DNA of 35,071 nt from UBA5189 sp035631615 (lineage in GTDB: Bacteria > Chloroflexota > Limnocylindria > Limnocylindrales > CSP1-4), in the NCBI GenBank assembly GCA_035631615.1, contig DASQIK010000067.1:1-35071 (forward strand), written 5' to 3'. Under the pieces are notes generated by a model. That model saw only the letters and a program-made list of their open reading frames with translations. It was not told the DNA's origin and did no database searches. Below are positions 24,666 to 32,693 of the stretch, piece after piece. Positions within the stretch are counted from its first letter, which is position 1, and every line of letters starts with the position of its first letter. The translations under genes and the position numbers were made by a program.

Positions 24666-24738
24666 CCGGTACCGTCGGTGCAACGCGGAGCGGCGAGTAC
24701 TCGCGGGCCACGGATGGCCCGAGAAAGGCCGGCGCACG

Positions 24739-25119
24739 TCAGCCGGTGATGGGTGCCCCGGCAAGGGCTTGTCCTCGCGGCGACTGGCGCCGAGCGCGAT
24801 ACCAGGCGAGGTATTCGAGCAGCTCGTCACGCTCGTCCACCGTCAGATCGGCGAACAGGGCGGCGCCGATCGTGTCCCGCCCCGTCACCTCGACCTCTCC
24901 CGGCACCGGGTATCCGCTGGCCCGCATGAGCTCCGCGTATGGAACGGCAAGGACCTCGCTCAGCTGGTGCAGGACCGGCGGTGAGGGCTTCTTCACTGCG
25001 TCGTGCTCGAGCTTGCTGAGGTACGCCGCCGAGATGCCGGCGGCGCGGGCGACGTCCGACGCGGACAGCGCACGGACCTGCCGAGTCCGCTTCAACAATG
25101 GCCCGATTGCTGGTGCCAC
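24739..25119 (-). CDS. XRE-family helix-turn-helix regulator
   Basis: A 126-residue DNA-binding protein. Residues about 5-70 form a lambda-repressor-like HTH: LLKRTRQVRALSASDVARAAGISAAYLSKLE, with the recognition helix around ISAAYLSKLE, followed by PSPPVLHQLSEVLAVPYAELMRASGY. The C-terminal 50 residues (LTVDERDELLEYLAWYRARR) are a short helical tail, not a peptidase or sensor domain, so the signal is unknown. GTG 25119 has GGAGG at 25124-25128, 4 nt upstream. It is divergent from the small membrane-protein genes, with repeats in the shared region that could be its own operators. The ilv-leu leader begins 113 bp downstream on the same strand, so read-through into it is possible. Confidence 0.88.
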   Translation of the reverse strand: MAPAIGPLLKRTRQVRALSASDVARAAGISAAYLSKLEHDAVKKPSPPVLHQLSEVLAVPYAELMRASGYPVPGEVEVTGRDTIGAALFADLTVDERDELLEYLAWYRARRQSPRGQALAGAPITG

Positions 25120-25133
25120 GTCGCCTCCGTGCT

Positions 25134-25195
25134 CTACAGTTGATATGCGTAACTACAGTTGACAATAGCACCGGATGGTGGTTCACTGCAAGTGA
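25134..25195. promoter_or_regulatory. Divergent control region: 10-bp direct repeats, palindrome, TTGACA
   Basis: CTACAGTTGA occurs twice in direct orientation (25134-25143 and 25153-25162; 19 bp apart, nearly two helical turns). A perfect palindrome TCACT-GCA-AGTGA lies at 25183-25195. TTGACA (25159-25164), a perfect -35, overlaps the second repeat, with TTCACT 17 bp on (25182-25187) as a weak plus-strand -10 inside the palindrome. On the minus strand TTGCAG and TATTGT, 18 bp apart, could drive the XRE gene. Repeats that overlap both promoters next to an XRE gene suggest autoregulated, divergent repression. Confidence 0.5.
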
Positions 25196-25280
25196 CAGCA
25201 GTGGCCGGAGCACAAGCCGGCGGAGGTCCATCGGCCCCCGCTTCCCCGGATGCCTGATCAGGGCGATCTGGAGGCAGGCG

Positions 25281-25481
25281 TTGACCATCGACCAGGCCGA
25301 ATTCATATGGGAGTCCACGCCCTACTCCGACGTCTCCTTGCCGTCGACGACCCGGCGGAGCGCTCGGAGCGATCAGGCGGTCGCAGTCGTGCGCGCCATC
25401 GCGCTCCTGGTCATCGCCACCCTGGCGATCCTCGTCCTGCTTCCCGCGGCCATCGCCGCCCAGACCGCATTCGCGGCCTGA
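25281..25481 (+). CDS. Small single-span membrane protein (TTG start)
   Basis: A 66-residue protein with a polar N-terminus (TIDQAEFIWESTPYSDVS...) and one long hydrophobic segment at about 38-62 (VVRAIALLVIATLAILVLLPAAIAA). The family is not recognised. TTG 25281 is chosen because GGAGG at 25270-25274 lies 6 nt upstream, and no ATG or GTG is in frame near the conserved-looking start. The frame is open further upstream through the XRE control region, but that part is very unlikely to be translated. It is the first of three small membrane-protein genes with 41- and 14-bp gaps, probably one transcript from the TTGACA promoter region. Confidence 0.6.
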   Translation: MTIDQAEFIWESTPYSDVSLPSTTRRSARSDQAVAVVRAIALLVIATLAILVLLPAAIAAQTAFAA

Positions 25482-25522
25482 CCTCGCAACGCGCCGGAGC
25501 GCGTCCCCAGACTGGAGCGACC

Positions 25523-25963
25523 ATGACACTCGAGAACACCCAACAGACGGTCACCTCTACCGGAGTCGCCGGCCCAGCGGATGGCCAGATCGAGAGGGCG
25601 GCGCCCGCCACCGTTGCCCGCGAGACGGTTCGTACTGACAGCCGGGTCACGACCACCGGTCCGGCCCGACCCGAGCTCGGCCGCCGGATCGTCGTCCTGG
25701 TCTTCGGGCTCATCCAGCTCGTGATCGGAGCGCGCTTCGTGCTCCTGCTCCTCGACGCCCGCGAGGCCAACGGCCTCGTATCCGGCATCCTGAATCTCAG
25801 CCAGCTCTTCGTCGGCCCGTTCGAGGGCATCCTTCGATCCGACGCGCTCCACGCCGGCGGCTCGACGCTCGACATCGCCGCCCTGGTCGCGCTTGCCGGC
25901 TGGACCATCCTCGAGTTCATCGTGATCAAGGCGATCGCGATCTTCCGGCGCGAGCCGGTCTGA
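25523..25963 (+). CDS. YggT-like small membrane protein
   Basis: A 146-residue protein. The first 50 residues are Thr/Ala-rich and polar. Two membrane segments follow (about 55-77, IVVLVFGLIQLVIGARFVLLLL; about 117-140). Between them, the loop ANGLVSGILNLSQLFVGPFEGIL resembles the YggT family, which has an arginine-containing helix followed by a PF-x-G loop. YggT proteins are implicated in osmotic-stress tolerance and septum-related processes in other bacteria; the role here is unknown. ATG 25523 is preceded by TGGAG 7 nt upstream. It lies 41 bp after the TTG-start gene and 14 bp before the GlsB/YeaQ-type gene, which supports a membrane-stress grouping. Confidence 0.7.
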   Translation: MTLENTQQTVTSTGVAGPADGQIERAAPATVARETVRTDSRVTTTGPARPELGRRIVVLVFGLIQLVIGARFVLLLLDAREANGLVSGILNLSQLFVGPFEGILRSDALHAGGSTLDIAALVALAGWTILEFIVIKAIAIFRREPV

Positions 25964-25977
25964 AAGGAAACATCCAC

Positions 25978-26247
25978 ATGGGTTTCATCGCATGGATCGT
26001 CGTCGGCGCCATCGCCGGCTTCCTCGCCAACCAGGTCATGGGCTCGCGTGAGGGCCTCGTGATGATGGTCATCCTCGGCATCGTCGGCGGCCTCGTCGGC
26101 GGCTTCATCGCCACGAGCGTCTTCAAGATGGGCTCCGTGAACGGCATCAACGTCGAGAGCATCGTGATCGCGACCCTTGGCGCGATCCTCGTCGTGTTCG
26201 TCGTCAACGCTCTCCAGGGCAATCGCCTCGGACGTCGCGCGCGCTAG
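25978..26247 (+). CDS. GlsB/YeaQ/YmgE-family stress-response membrane protein
   Basis: An 89-residue protein of the transglycosylase-associated (GlsB/YeaQ/YmgE) family. The family name is historical and no transglycosylase activity is implied. Three hydrophobic segments rich in Gly are visible: GFIAWIVVGAIAGFLANQV, MMVILGIVGGLVGGFIAT and SIVIATLGAILVVFVVNAL, with the family's basic tail. Members are induced by envelope, acid or osmotic stress in other bacteria. AAAGGAAA upstream of ATG 25978 is an adequate ribosome-binding site. It is last of the three small membrane genes; a 130-bp gap with no clear hairpin follows. Confidence 0.85.
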   Translation: MGFIAWIVVGAIAGFLANQVMGSREGLVMMVILGIVGGLVGGFIATSVFKMGSVNGINVESIVIATLGAILVVFVVNALQGNRLGRRAR

Positions 26248-26363
26248 CGGAAACCGCCCGGGCGACTGGCCCGAGCCGACGCCGGATCCGGTGCTGTCGC
26301 CGCAGCGCCCGGTCCGGCGTTTTCGATTCGGGCCTCGCGGCCTCGGAGGCTCGGCCGACGGCG

Positions 26364-26369
26364 TACCCT
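26364..26369 (+). promoter_or_regulatory. -10-like TACCCT, 8 nt before ATG
   Basis: TACCCT ends 8 nt before ATG 26378 of the DUF1028 gene, with no Shine-Dalgarno in between; this is consistent with a leaderless or very short 5' UTR. No -35 is evident. Confidence 0.3.
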
Positions 26370-26377
26370 CGCCGCCC

Positions 26378-27337
26378 ATGACCTACTCGATCGTTGCGCT
26401 CGATCCCGCGACCGGCGACCTCGGCGTCGCCGTGCAGTCCAAGTTCCTGGCCGTGGGCGCCGTGGTGCCCTGGGCCCAGGCCGGCGTCGGCGCGGTCGCG
26501 ACGCAGTCGTTCGCGAACGTCACGTTCGGGCCCGGTGGGCTGGCGCGGCTCGCGAGCGGCATGGTTGCCGGAGACGTGCTCGATCGGCTGATCAACGCCG
26601 ATCCGCTGCGCAGCCAGCGCCAGGTCGGCATCGTCGATGCGCACGGCGGCTCGGCGACGCACACCGGCGGCGCGTGCTTCGCCTGGGCCGGCGGGCTGAC
26701 GGGCCCGGGATTCGCGGCACAGGGCAACATCCTCGCCGGGCCGTCGGTCGTCGACGGGCTCGCCGACACGCTGCTCGCCGGCGGGCGCCCGTTCCCCGAG
26801 CTCCTGATCGCCTGCCTCGCCGCGGCCGACGAGCAGGGCGGCGACCGCCGCGGTCGGGAATCGGCGTCGCTGCTCGTCGTCCGGGCGAACGCGGGCTACG
26901 GCGGCGGGAACGACCGCTGGATCGATCTCCGGGTCGACCACGACGACGACCCGATCGGCCAGCTGGGCCGCCTCCTCGACCTCCAGCGCCTGTACCTCGA
27001 CCGCCCGACGGCCGACGAGCTCTCGCGGCTCGACGAGGCCCTCGCGGCAGAGATCAGGGCGCTCCTGACGAAGGTCGGCGCCGAGCCGGGCGGCCGGTTC
27101 GGCAATGTCTACGCCCCGATGTTCCCCGACCAGGTCGCGGAGGCCGGCGCGCAGGCGGGCGAGCGCCCGATGACCGGCAAGCCAACCGCGCTGCCGTCGA
27201 ACTGGGACTCGACGTGGCAGGGCGCGCTCGAGGACTGGATGGGCGTCGAGAACCTCGAGGAGCGCACCGCCGCCCCCGGCTGGATCGACCCACGCGTCCT
27301 CGCCGTCCTCCGCGCCAAGGCGGCCGCCGCCGGGTAG
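26378..27337 (+). CDS. DUF1028-family protein with putative peptidoglycan-binding tail
   Basis: A 319-residue protein. Residues 1-230 match DUF1028: N-terminus TYSIVALDPATGDLGVAVQSKFLAVG, then ATQSFANVTFGPGGL, VDAHGGSATHTG, FAAQGNILAG and LLVVRANAGYGGGNDRWIDLRVDH. Proteins of this family have an Ntn-hydrolase-like fold, but their substrate is not established. The C-terminal about 75 residues (PSNWDSTWQGALEDWMGVENLEER...WIDPRVLAVLRAKA) fit the small putative peptidoglycan-binding domain that often accompanies DUF1028. There is no signal peptide. It stands alone, between the small membrane genes and leuC. The function is open. Confidence 0.85.
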   Translation: MTYSIVALDPATGDLGVAVQSKFLAVGAVVPWAQAGVGAVATQSFANVTFGPGGLARLASGMVAGDVLDRLINADPLRSQRQVGIVDAHGGSATHTGGACFAWAGGLTGPGFAAQGNILAGPSVVDGLADTLLAGGRPFPELLIACLAAADEQGGDRRGRESASLLVVRANAGYGGGNDRWIDLRVDHDDDPIGQLGRLLDLQRLYLDRPTADELSRLDEALAAEIRALLTKVGAEPGGRFGNVYAPMFPDQVAEAGAQAGERPMTGKPTALPSNWDSTWQGALEDWMGVENLEERTAAPGWIDPRVLAVLRAKAAAAG

Positions 27338-27444
27338 GCCGGCCGCGCTTCCAGGAATGAACTGCTGGTGGGCCAGTGACGGCCCGGAGCGCGGCGATCG
27401 GGAGCAGGGCGACCCCCGCGGGATCGCCGATTGGCGCCGTCGGG

Positions 27445-27450
27445 CAGAAT
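27445..27450 (+). promoter_or_regulatory. -10-like CAGAAT upstream of leuC
   Basis: CAGAAT (4 of 6 consensus) ends 9 nt before the leuC ATG at 27460, and no ribosome-binding site is present. It is a candidate short-leader promoter; no good -35 is seen. Confidence 0.3.
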
Positions 27451-27459
27451 GCGCCGAAC

Positions 27460-28911
27460 ATGGATGCCCAGCAGCCCGCATCGCGGACGCTCGTCGACAA
27501 GATCTGGGACGACCACGTGGTCGCCGAGACGAAGGACGCGCCCAGCGTCCTGGCGATCGACCTGCACCTCGTCCACGAGGTCACGAGCCCCCAGGCATTC
27601 ACGGGGCTGCGCAGGCGTGGCCTGCCGGTCCGGCATCCAGAGCGGACCGTCGCGACGGCCGACCACTCCGTGCCCACCACACCCCGCAACCTGCCGATCC
27701 TCGACGCCATGGCCGCGGCCCAGGTCGACCAGCTCACCGCGAACTGTGCGGAGTTCGGCATCCCGCTGCATGGGCTCGGGTCGCCCAGCCAGGGGATCGT
27801 CCACGTGATCGGGCCGCAGCTCGGGCTGACACAGCCGGGCATGACCATCGTCTGCGGCGACTCCCACACGAGCACCCACGGGGCGTTCGGCGCGCTCGCA
27901 TTCGGCATCGGGACGAGCGAGGTCGAGATGGTCCTCGCCACGCAATGCCTGCTCCAGCGGCGTCCGAAGACGTACGAGGTCCGCGTCGATGGTCGGCTCG
28001 CACCGGGCGTGAGCGCCAAGGACGTGATCCTGAACCTGCTGTCCCGGATCGGCGTGGCGGGCGGGACGGGCCACGTCTTCGAGTACCGCGGGTCGGCGAT
28101 CCAGGCGCTGTCGATGGAGCAGCGCATGACCATCTGCAACATGTCGATCGAGGGTGGGGCGCGCGCGGGCCTGATCGCGCCCGACGACACGACCTTCGAG
28201 TACCTCGCCGGCCGGCGCCACGCGCCGGAGGGGGCCGACTGGGATGCCGCGCTGGAGCGGTGGCGCGCGCTCCCGAGCGACGATGGCGCGGCGTTCGACA
28301 AGTCGATCTCGATCGACGCCGCGGCGCTCGAGCCGATGATCACCTACGGCACGAACCCGGGCATGGGCCTCCCGATCACGGCAAACGTCCCTGATCCGGC
28401 GGCCGCCGACGACGGCCCGGGGCGGCGCGCGCTCGAGCAGGCCCTCGGCTACATGGACCTGCAGCCGGGCCAGCCGATCCTCGGCCAGAAGGTCGACGTC
28501 GTGTTCGTCGGCTCGTGCACCAACGGCCGCATCAGCGACCTGCGCCTCGCCGCCGCGGCGATGGACGGCCGCAAGGTCGCCGAGGGCGTGCGGATGCTGG
28601 TGGTGCCGGGCTCGGACGAGGTCAAGCGCGAGGCCGAGCGCGAAGGCCTGGATGCGATCTTCCGTGCCGCCGGGGCGGACTGGCGCGAGGCCGGCTGCTC
28701 GATGTGCATCGCGATGAACGGCGACCAGCTCCAGCCGGGGCAGTACGCGGTGAGCACGTCGAACCGGAACTTCGAGGGACGTCAGGGCAAGGGCGGTCGC
28801 ACCTTCCTGGCGTCGCCGCTCACCGCCGCGGCATCGGCTGTCGCCGGCGTGATCGCCGACCCGCGCCGCCTGCCCGGCATCGAATCGCTCGGCGCCGTGG
28901 GTGGGCGCTGA
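27460..28911 (+). CDS. leuC: 3-isopropylmalate dehydratase, large subunit
   Basis: Aconitase-family [4Fe-4S] subunit that with LeuD isomerises 2- to 3-isopropylmalate; the same complex can isomerise citramalate in the CimA route. The 483 residues include DKIWDDHVV, LHLVHEVTSPQAF, VATADHSVPT, CGDSHTSTHGAFGALAFGIGTSEVE and the cluster-binding cysteines Cys353 (GSCTNGR), Cys413 and Cys416 (GCSMC). The TSNRNFEGRQGKGGRTFLASP C-terminal substrate motif is present. This is the bacterial two-subunit type. ATG 27460 begins the conserved N-terminus; the open frame upstream is not conserved. It precedes leuD by 20 bp. The two genes lie 3.1 kb beyond ilvB on the opposite strand from leuA-leuB. Confidence 0.95.
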   Translation: MDAQQPASRTLVDKIWDDHVVAETKDAPSVLAIDLHLVHEVTSPQAFTGLRRRGLPVRHPERTVATADHSVPTTPRNLPILDAMAAAQVDQLTANCAEFGIPLHGLGSPSQGIVHVIGPQLGLTQPGMTIVCGDSHTSTHGAFGALAFGIGTSEVEMVLATQCLLQRRPKTYEVRVDGRLAPGVSAKDVILNLLSRIGVAGGTGHVFEYRGSAIQALSMEQRMTICNMSIEGGARAGLIAPDDTTFEYLAGRRHAPEGADWDAALERWRALPSDDGAAFDKSISIDAAALEPMITYGTNPGMGLPITANVPDPAAADDGPGRRALEQALGYMDLQPGQPILGQKVDVVFVGSCTNGRISDLRLAAAAMDGRKVAEGVRMLVVPGSDEVKREAEREGLDAIFRAAGADWREAGCSMCIAMNGDQLQPGQYAVSTSNRNFEGRQGKGGRTFLASPLTAAASAVAGVIADPRRLPGIESLGAVGGR

Positions 28912-28931
28912 TGACCACGAGGCGCTGAGCG

Positions 28932-29552
28932 ATGGCCGAGCCGTACCAGAGCTTCTCGAGCCGGGTGATTCCGCTGCCCGCCGAGAACGTCGACACCGAC
29001 CAGATCGTGCCGGCGCGCTTCCTCAAGGTGACCGACAAGGCGGGCCTCGGCGACGCGCTCTTCCGCGACTGGCGGTTCGACGCCGATGGCGGCCTCAAGG
29101 AGCCGACGTTCGTCCTCGACAAGCCGGAGATGGCCGGTCGCCAGATCCTGCTCGCGGGCGACAACTTCGGCTGCGGCTCGTCGCGGGAGCACGCGCCGTG
29201 GGCGCTCGTCGCGTGGGGCATCCGCGCGGTGATCACGACCAGCTGCGCCGACATCTTCCGCGGCAACGCGCTCAAGAACGGCCTGCTCCCGATCAACGTC
29301 GCGCCGGAGCGGCTGACGCAGCTGTTCGAGCTGACCGCCGCGAATCCCGACGTCGAGCTCACCATCGATCTCGAATCGCAGGTCGTCCACCTGCCGGGCG
29401 ACGAGGATCTCCCGTTCGACGTGGATCCGTTCGCGAAGCTGATGCTCCTGCGGGGCACCGACGAGCTCGGCTACCTGCTCGGGAAGGCCGATGCGATCGA
29501 TGCCTGGGAGTCGGTGCATGCGGCGCGGGTCGACACGCGCGAGAGGACCTGA
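28932..29552 (+). CDS. leuD: 3-isopropylmalate dehydratase, small subunit
   Basis: The swivelling domain partner of LeuC, 206 residues. Motifs are VIPLPAENVDTDQIVPARFL (12-31), LLAGDNFGCGSSREHAPWAL (the GCGSSREHA substrate loop), ITTSCADIFRGNALKNGLLP and the C-terminal DPFAKLMLLRGTDELGYLL. Length and order are normal for bacterial LeuD. ATG 28932 lies 20 bp after the leuC stop in the same transcript. Its TGA overlaps a CTG that opens a 56-codon frame (see next entry). Confidence 0.95.
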   Translation: MAEPYQSFSSRVIPLPAENVDTDQIVPARFLKVTDKAGLGDALFRDWRFDADGGLKEPTFVLDKPEMAGRQILLAGDNFGCGSSREHAPWALVAWGIRAVITTSCADIFRGNALKNGLLPINVAPERLTQLFELTAANPDVELTIDLESQVVHLPGDEDLPFDVDPFAKLMLLRGTDELGYLLGKADAIDAWESVHAARVDTRERT

Positions 29553-29719
29553 CGCCGGAGGTCGACGTCCAACTGGTCCGCGCCGTCCTCAACGACGACC
29601 GCAGCGCCACCGTCGACCTGCGCTGGTGGAGCGGCCTGGCCCGGAAGCCGCCACGATCACACTCGACGTTCCCTGGGAAGCGGTTGCAAGTCGCGCTTGT
29701 GGTGACGCGCGAAGCCTGA
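29549..29719 (+). pseudogene. Possible small or decayed ORF coupled to leuD (CTGA)
   Basis: Directly after leuD a 56-codon frame opens at CTG 29549, overlapping the leuD stop as CTGA. The first 33 codons (TPEVDVQLVRAVLNDDRSAT...WWSG) have G or C in nearly every third position, like real genes here. After about 29645 that signal fades in this frame, while the +1 frame reads AATITLDVPWEAVAS. This looks like a short gene with a frameshift, or a gene remnant. No family is recognised and chance cannot be excluded. Confidence 0.28.
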
Positions 29720-29743
29720 CACGCCGTCCCACGGGCGCTGTGT

Positions 29744-29749
29744 CAGGAT
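29744..29749 (+). promoter_or_regulatory. -10-like CAGGAT, 6 nt before GTG
   Basis: CAGGAT (3 of 6 consensus) ends 6 nt before GTG 29756, the same geometry as at other putative leaderless starts; no ribosome-binding site lies between. It is weak on its own. Confidence 0.25.
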
Positions 29750-29755
29750 CGGGCG

Positions 29756-30931
29756 GTGAATGCGCTGGACCTGATCGCGATCCTCCTGATCGTGATCGCG
29801 GTCATCCTCGGCGTCCGGTCTGGCGCGCTGCCGCAGCTGTTCGGTCTCACCGGCGCGGCCATCGCGGCACTCGTGGGCCTGGCGGTCCTGCCCGCGGCGA
29901 TCCCGCTGCTCGACGGCCTCCCGCCCGCGATTCGCGCGATCGTCGTGCTCACCGTCCTCCTCGGGCTGGTGGGACTCGGGGAGGCGCTCGGAGCGACGGG
30001 CGGACGGGCGATGTCGAAGGCGCTCGGCAAGGGCCTGCTCGGCGCCCTCGACCAGGTGTCCGGCGCCTTCGTCGGCGTTGCGCAGGCGATCCTCGTGCTG
30101 TGGCTGGCCGGTGGCGTCCTCGCCTCCGGGCCGTTCCCGAACCTGAGCCAGCTCGCCCAGCGATCGACGGCCCTGCGGATCGTCGACGCCGTCCTGCCGC
30201 CGCCGACCGAGATCGTCCTCGGGCTTGGCCAGGTCCTCGACGACACGGGGCTGCCGAACGTCTTCATCGGGCTCGAGCAGCTGCCGGCGCCGGACATCCA
30301 GCTGCCCTCGGGCGCGTTGGCGCGCGAGATCGGCGGACGCGTCGCGGGATCGGTCATGCGCGTCATCGCCGACGGCTGCAACCAGCGGGCGAGCGGCTCC
30401 GCCTTCGTCGTGGCACCCGAATACGTGGTGACGAATGCGCACGTCGTGGTCGGAGCCGGCAGCATCATCGTCCAGACATCGAACCAGTCATACCCGGCGA
30501 CGCCCGTCCTGGTCGACCTGGAGCTCGACATCGCCGTGCTCCATGCGCCGGGGGTCAACGAACCTGCGCTCGCCTTCACCGCGCACGAACCGGGCCGTGG
30601 CTCGCTCGGCGCAACGGTGGGCTACCCGGGCGGCGGCAACGAGGCCGTCACGGCGGCGACGGTCGCCGCGGCCTACTACGCGAACGGGCTCGACGTCACC
30701 GGCGGCGCCCGCGTCACGCGCCGGATCCTGGAGCTCCGCGCCGACATCATCCCGGGCGACAGCGGCGGGCCACTGGTGCTCGAGGACGGCACGGTCGGCG
30801 GGGTGGTGTTCGCGCAGTCGAAGGTCGACCCGACGGTCGGCTACGCGCTCGCGCCGAAGCAGGTCCTCGACGAGATCTCGCCGGCCCTGCACCTGCACCA
30901 GGCCGTCTCGACCGGGCCGTGCCTGCACTGA
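29756..30931 (+). CDS. MarP-like membrane serine protease (CvpA + trypsin-like)
   Basis: A 391-residue protein. Residues 1-160 are a CvpA-type region with four hydrophobic spans (ALDLIAILLIVIAVILGVRSG first). The trypsin/HtrA-like domain (about 195-380) carries the triad His229 (TNAHVV), Asp258 (ELDIAVL) and Ser336 (GDSGGPL). Cys208 and Cys389 sit where the M. tuberculosis periplasmic protease MarP (Rv3671c) has a stabilising disulfide. MarP-type enzymes support survival in acid and oxidative stress; the same role here is inferred from architecture. There is no PDZ domain. GTG 29756 is the start; the gene ends 17 bp before the DUF885 gene. Confidence 0.9.
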   Translation: MNALDLIAILLIVIAVILGVRSGALPQLFGLTGAAIAALVGLAVLPAAIPLLDGLPPAIRAIVVLTVLLGLVGLGEALGATGGRAMSKALGKGLLGALDQVSGAFVGVAQAILVLWLAGGVLASGPFPNLSQLAQRSTALRIVDAVLPPPTEIVLGLGQVLDDTGLPNVFIGLEQLPAPDIQLPSGALAREIGGRVAGSVMRVIADGCNQRASGSAFVVAPEYVVTNAHVVVGAGSIIVQTSNQSYPATPVLVDLELDIAVLHAPGVNEPALAFTAHEPGRGSLGATVGYPGGGNEAVTAATVAAAYYANGLDVTGGARVTRRILELRADIIPGDSGGPLVLEDGTVGGVVFAQSKVDPTVGYALAPKQVLDEISPALHLHQAVSTGPCLH

Positions 30932-30936
30932 TCGCC

Positions 30937-30942
30937 TAGCAT
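30937..30942 (+). promoter_or_regulatory. -10-like TAGCAT, 6 nt before GTG
   Basis: TAGCAT (4 of 6 consensus) lies just after the MarP-like stop and ends 6 nt before GTG 30949, with no ribosome-binding site. It fits the leaderless pattern seen repeatedly in the window. Confidence 0.38.
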
Positions 30943-30948
30943 CGGCGC

Positions 30949-32679
30949 GTGACGACCGCCGAGCAGGCCACCGCGGGCAACGCGCTCCGGGCGCTGTCGG
31001 ACCGCTACTGGAACGCGTTCCTCGCCGCGCATCCCACGTGGGCGACGGTCATCGGCGACCGCCGGTTCGACGCGCAGCTCGACGACGTCTCGCCCGCGGC
31101 CACCGCTCGCCGGATCGCCGAGCTGGAGGCGACGCTCGCCGAGGCGACGGCCATCCCTGCCGACGAGCTCGGGCCGATGGAGCGCGTGACCCGCCAGATG
31201 CTGCTCGACGAGGCCGGCGGCGAGGCCGCGTCGCTGCGGACCCGGCTGCACGAGTGGACGGTCGACCCGCTCGGCGGACCGACGACGACGCTCCTCGACC
31301 TCGCGGACTACCAGACGATCCGCACGCCCGATGACGGCCGCGCCCTGGTGGCCCGCTGGCGGGAGATCGGCCATCACCTCGACCAGTACGGCGCGAACCT
31401 GCGCGAAGCCGCTGCCGATGGGTACGTCGCGGCGCGCAAGCCGGTGGAGCGGCTCCTCGACGTGCTCGATCACCTGGAGGGCACGCCGCCCGACGACTGG
31501 AAGCTCGCCGCACCGGCCACGACCGACCACCCCGACTGGACCGGTGCCGACCTCCGGCGCTTCCGAACGGACCTCACCGAGGCGGTTCGGGATGTGGCCG
31601 TCCCGGGGTTCCTCCGATACGGCGACACGATCCGCCGCTTCATCCTGCCGGTGGCCCGGCCCGATTCGCGGCCGGGTCTCGTCCACGTGCCCGGCGGCGC
31701 CGCCGCGTACCGCGACTGCATCCGGGTCCACACGACCCTCGACCTCGAGGCGGAGTCGATCCACGCGACCGGGCTCGCCGAGATCGAGCGCATCGACGGC
31801 GAGTTCGTCGAGCTCGGGCGGCGCGTGCTCGGCACCACCGACCTGCCGTCGACGCTCGCCGCCCTGCGCGACGATCCGGCGCTCCGGTTCGAGACCGCGG
31901 ACCAGGTGTTCGAGACCGCGAGGCGCTCGCTCGCGCGGGCACAGGACGCGGTCCCGCAGTGGTTCGGCAGGATCCCGGGCGCGTCCTGTGTGGTCGTGCC
32001 CGTGCCCAGCCACTCGGAGGTCCACCAGACGATCGCGTACTACTCGTGGCCCGCGCTCGATGGCAGCCGGCCCGGGCGCTACTACATCAACCTCCATGCG
32101 CCGGACACGCGGCCGCGCTACGAGGCAGAGGCGCTCGCATTCCACGAGTCGGTCCCGGGCCACCATCTCCAGATCGCGGTCGCGCAGGAGCTGCCGGACC
32201 TGCCGGCCTTCCAGCGCATGCTGGGCTCGACGGCGTTCGCGGAGGGCTGGGGCCTGTACACGGAGCGCCTGTCCGACGAGATGGGCCTGTACACCTCGGA
32301 CATGGACCGCTTCGGCATCCTCTCGTTCGATGCGTGGCGCGCGGGCCGCCTCGTCGTCGACACGGGCATGCACGCCCTCGGCTGGACCCGCCAGCAGGCG
32401 ATCGACTTCCTGCACCGCCACTCGGCCCTCGCCGACAACAACATCGCCAACGAGGTCGATCGCTACATCGTCTGGCCCGGCCAGGCGCTCGCGTACAAGA
32501 TCGGCCAGCTCGAGATCCTGGCGCTGCGCTCGGACGCCCGGCAGCGGCTCGGCACCCGGTTCGACATCAAGGCGTTCCACGACACCGTGCTCGGAGCCGG
32601 CGCGATCAGCCTCCCGGCGCTGCGCGACCGGGTGTCCGACTGGGTCGCGGAGGGCGTGGCCCGCCAGTCGTCACGCTGA
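30949..32679 (+). CDS. DUF885-family putative metallopeptidase
   Basis: A 576-residue soluble protein of the DUF885 family, helical and resembling M32-type carboxypeptidases. Its biological substrate is not known. The zinc-site motif is FHESVPGHH (His399, Glu400, His405, His406), and EGWGLYTERLSDEMGLYTSD, about 30 residues later, supplies a further Glu. Other family marks are the N-terminal HPTWATVIGD, YYINLHAPDTRPRYEAEAL and the C-terminal NEVDRYIVWPGQALAYKIGQ. No signal peptide is visible, so it is probably cytoplasmic. GTG 30949 begins the conserved region. The gene is convergent with the cyclic-nucleotide-binding gene, with 14 bp between stops. Confidence 0.88.
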   Translation: MTTAEQATAGNALRALSDRYWNAFLAAHPTWATVIGDRRFDAQLDDVSPAATARRIAELEATLAEATAIPADELGPMERVTRQMLLDEAGGEAASLRTRLHEWTVDPLGGPTTTLLDLADYQTIRTPDDGRALVARWREIGHHLDQYGANLREAAADGYVAARKPVERLLDVLDHLEGTPPDDWKLAAPATTDHPDWTGADLRRFRTDLTEAVRDVAVPGFLRYGDTIRRFILPVARPDSRPGLVHVPGGAAAYRDCIRVHTTLDLEAESIHATGLAEIERIDGEFVELGRRVLGTTDLPSTLAALRDDPALRFETADQVFETARRSLARAQDAVPQWFGRIPGASCVVVPVPSHSEVHQTIAYYSWPALDGSRPGRYYINLHAPDTRPRYEAEALAFHESVPGHHLQIAVAQELPDLPAFQRMLGSTAFAEGWGLYTERLSDEMGLYTSDMDRFGILSFDAWRAGRLVVDTGMHALGWTRQQAIDFLHRHSALADNNIANEVDRYIVWPGQALAYKIGQLEILALRSDARQRLGTRFDIKAFHDTVLGAGAISLPALRDRVSDWVAEGVARQSSR

Positions 32680-32693
32680 GTCGGTGGTGCGGC

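Noticed and set aside
27338..27459. Possible leader ORF or RNA element before leuC (ATG 27357 with two Trp codons; GGGCC-AGTGAC-GGCCC hairpin)
   Set aside because: The hairpin is only 5 bp, there is no terminator, and Trp codons have no link to leucine control.
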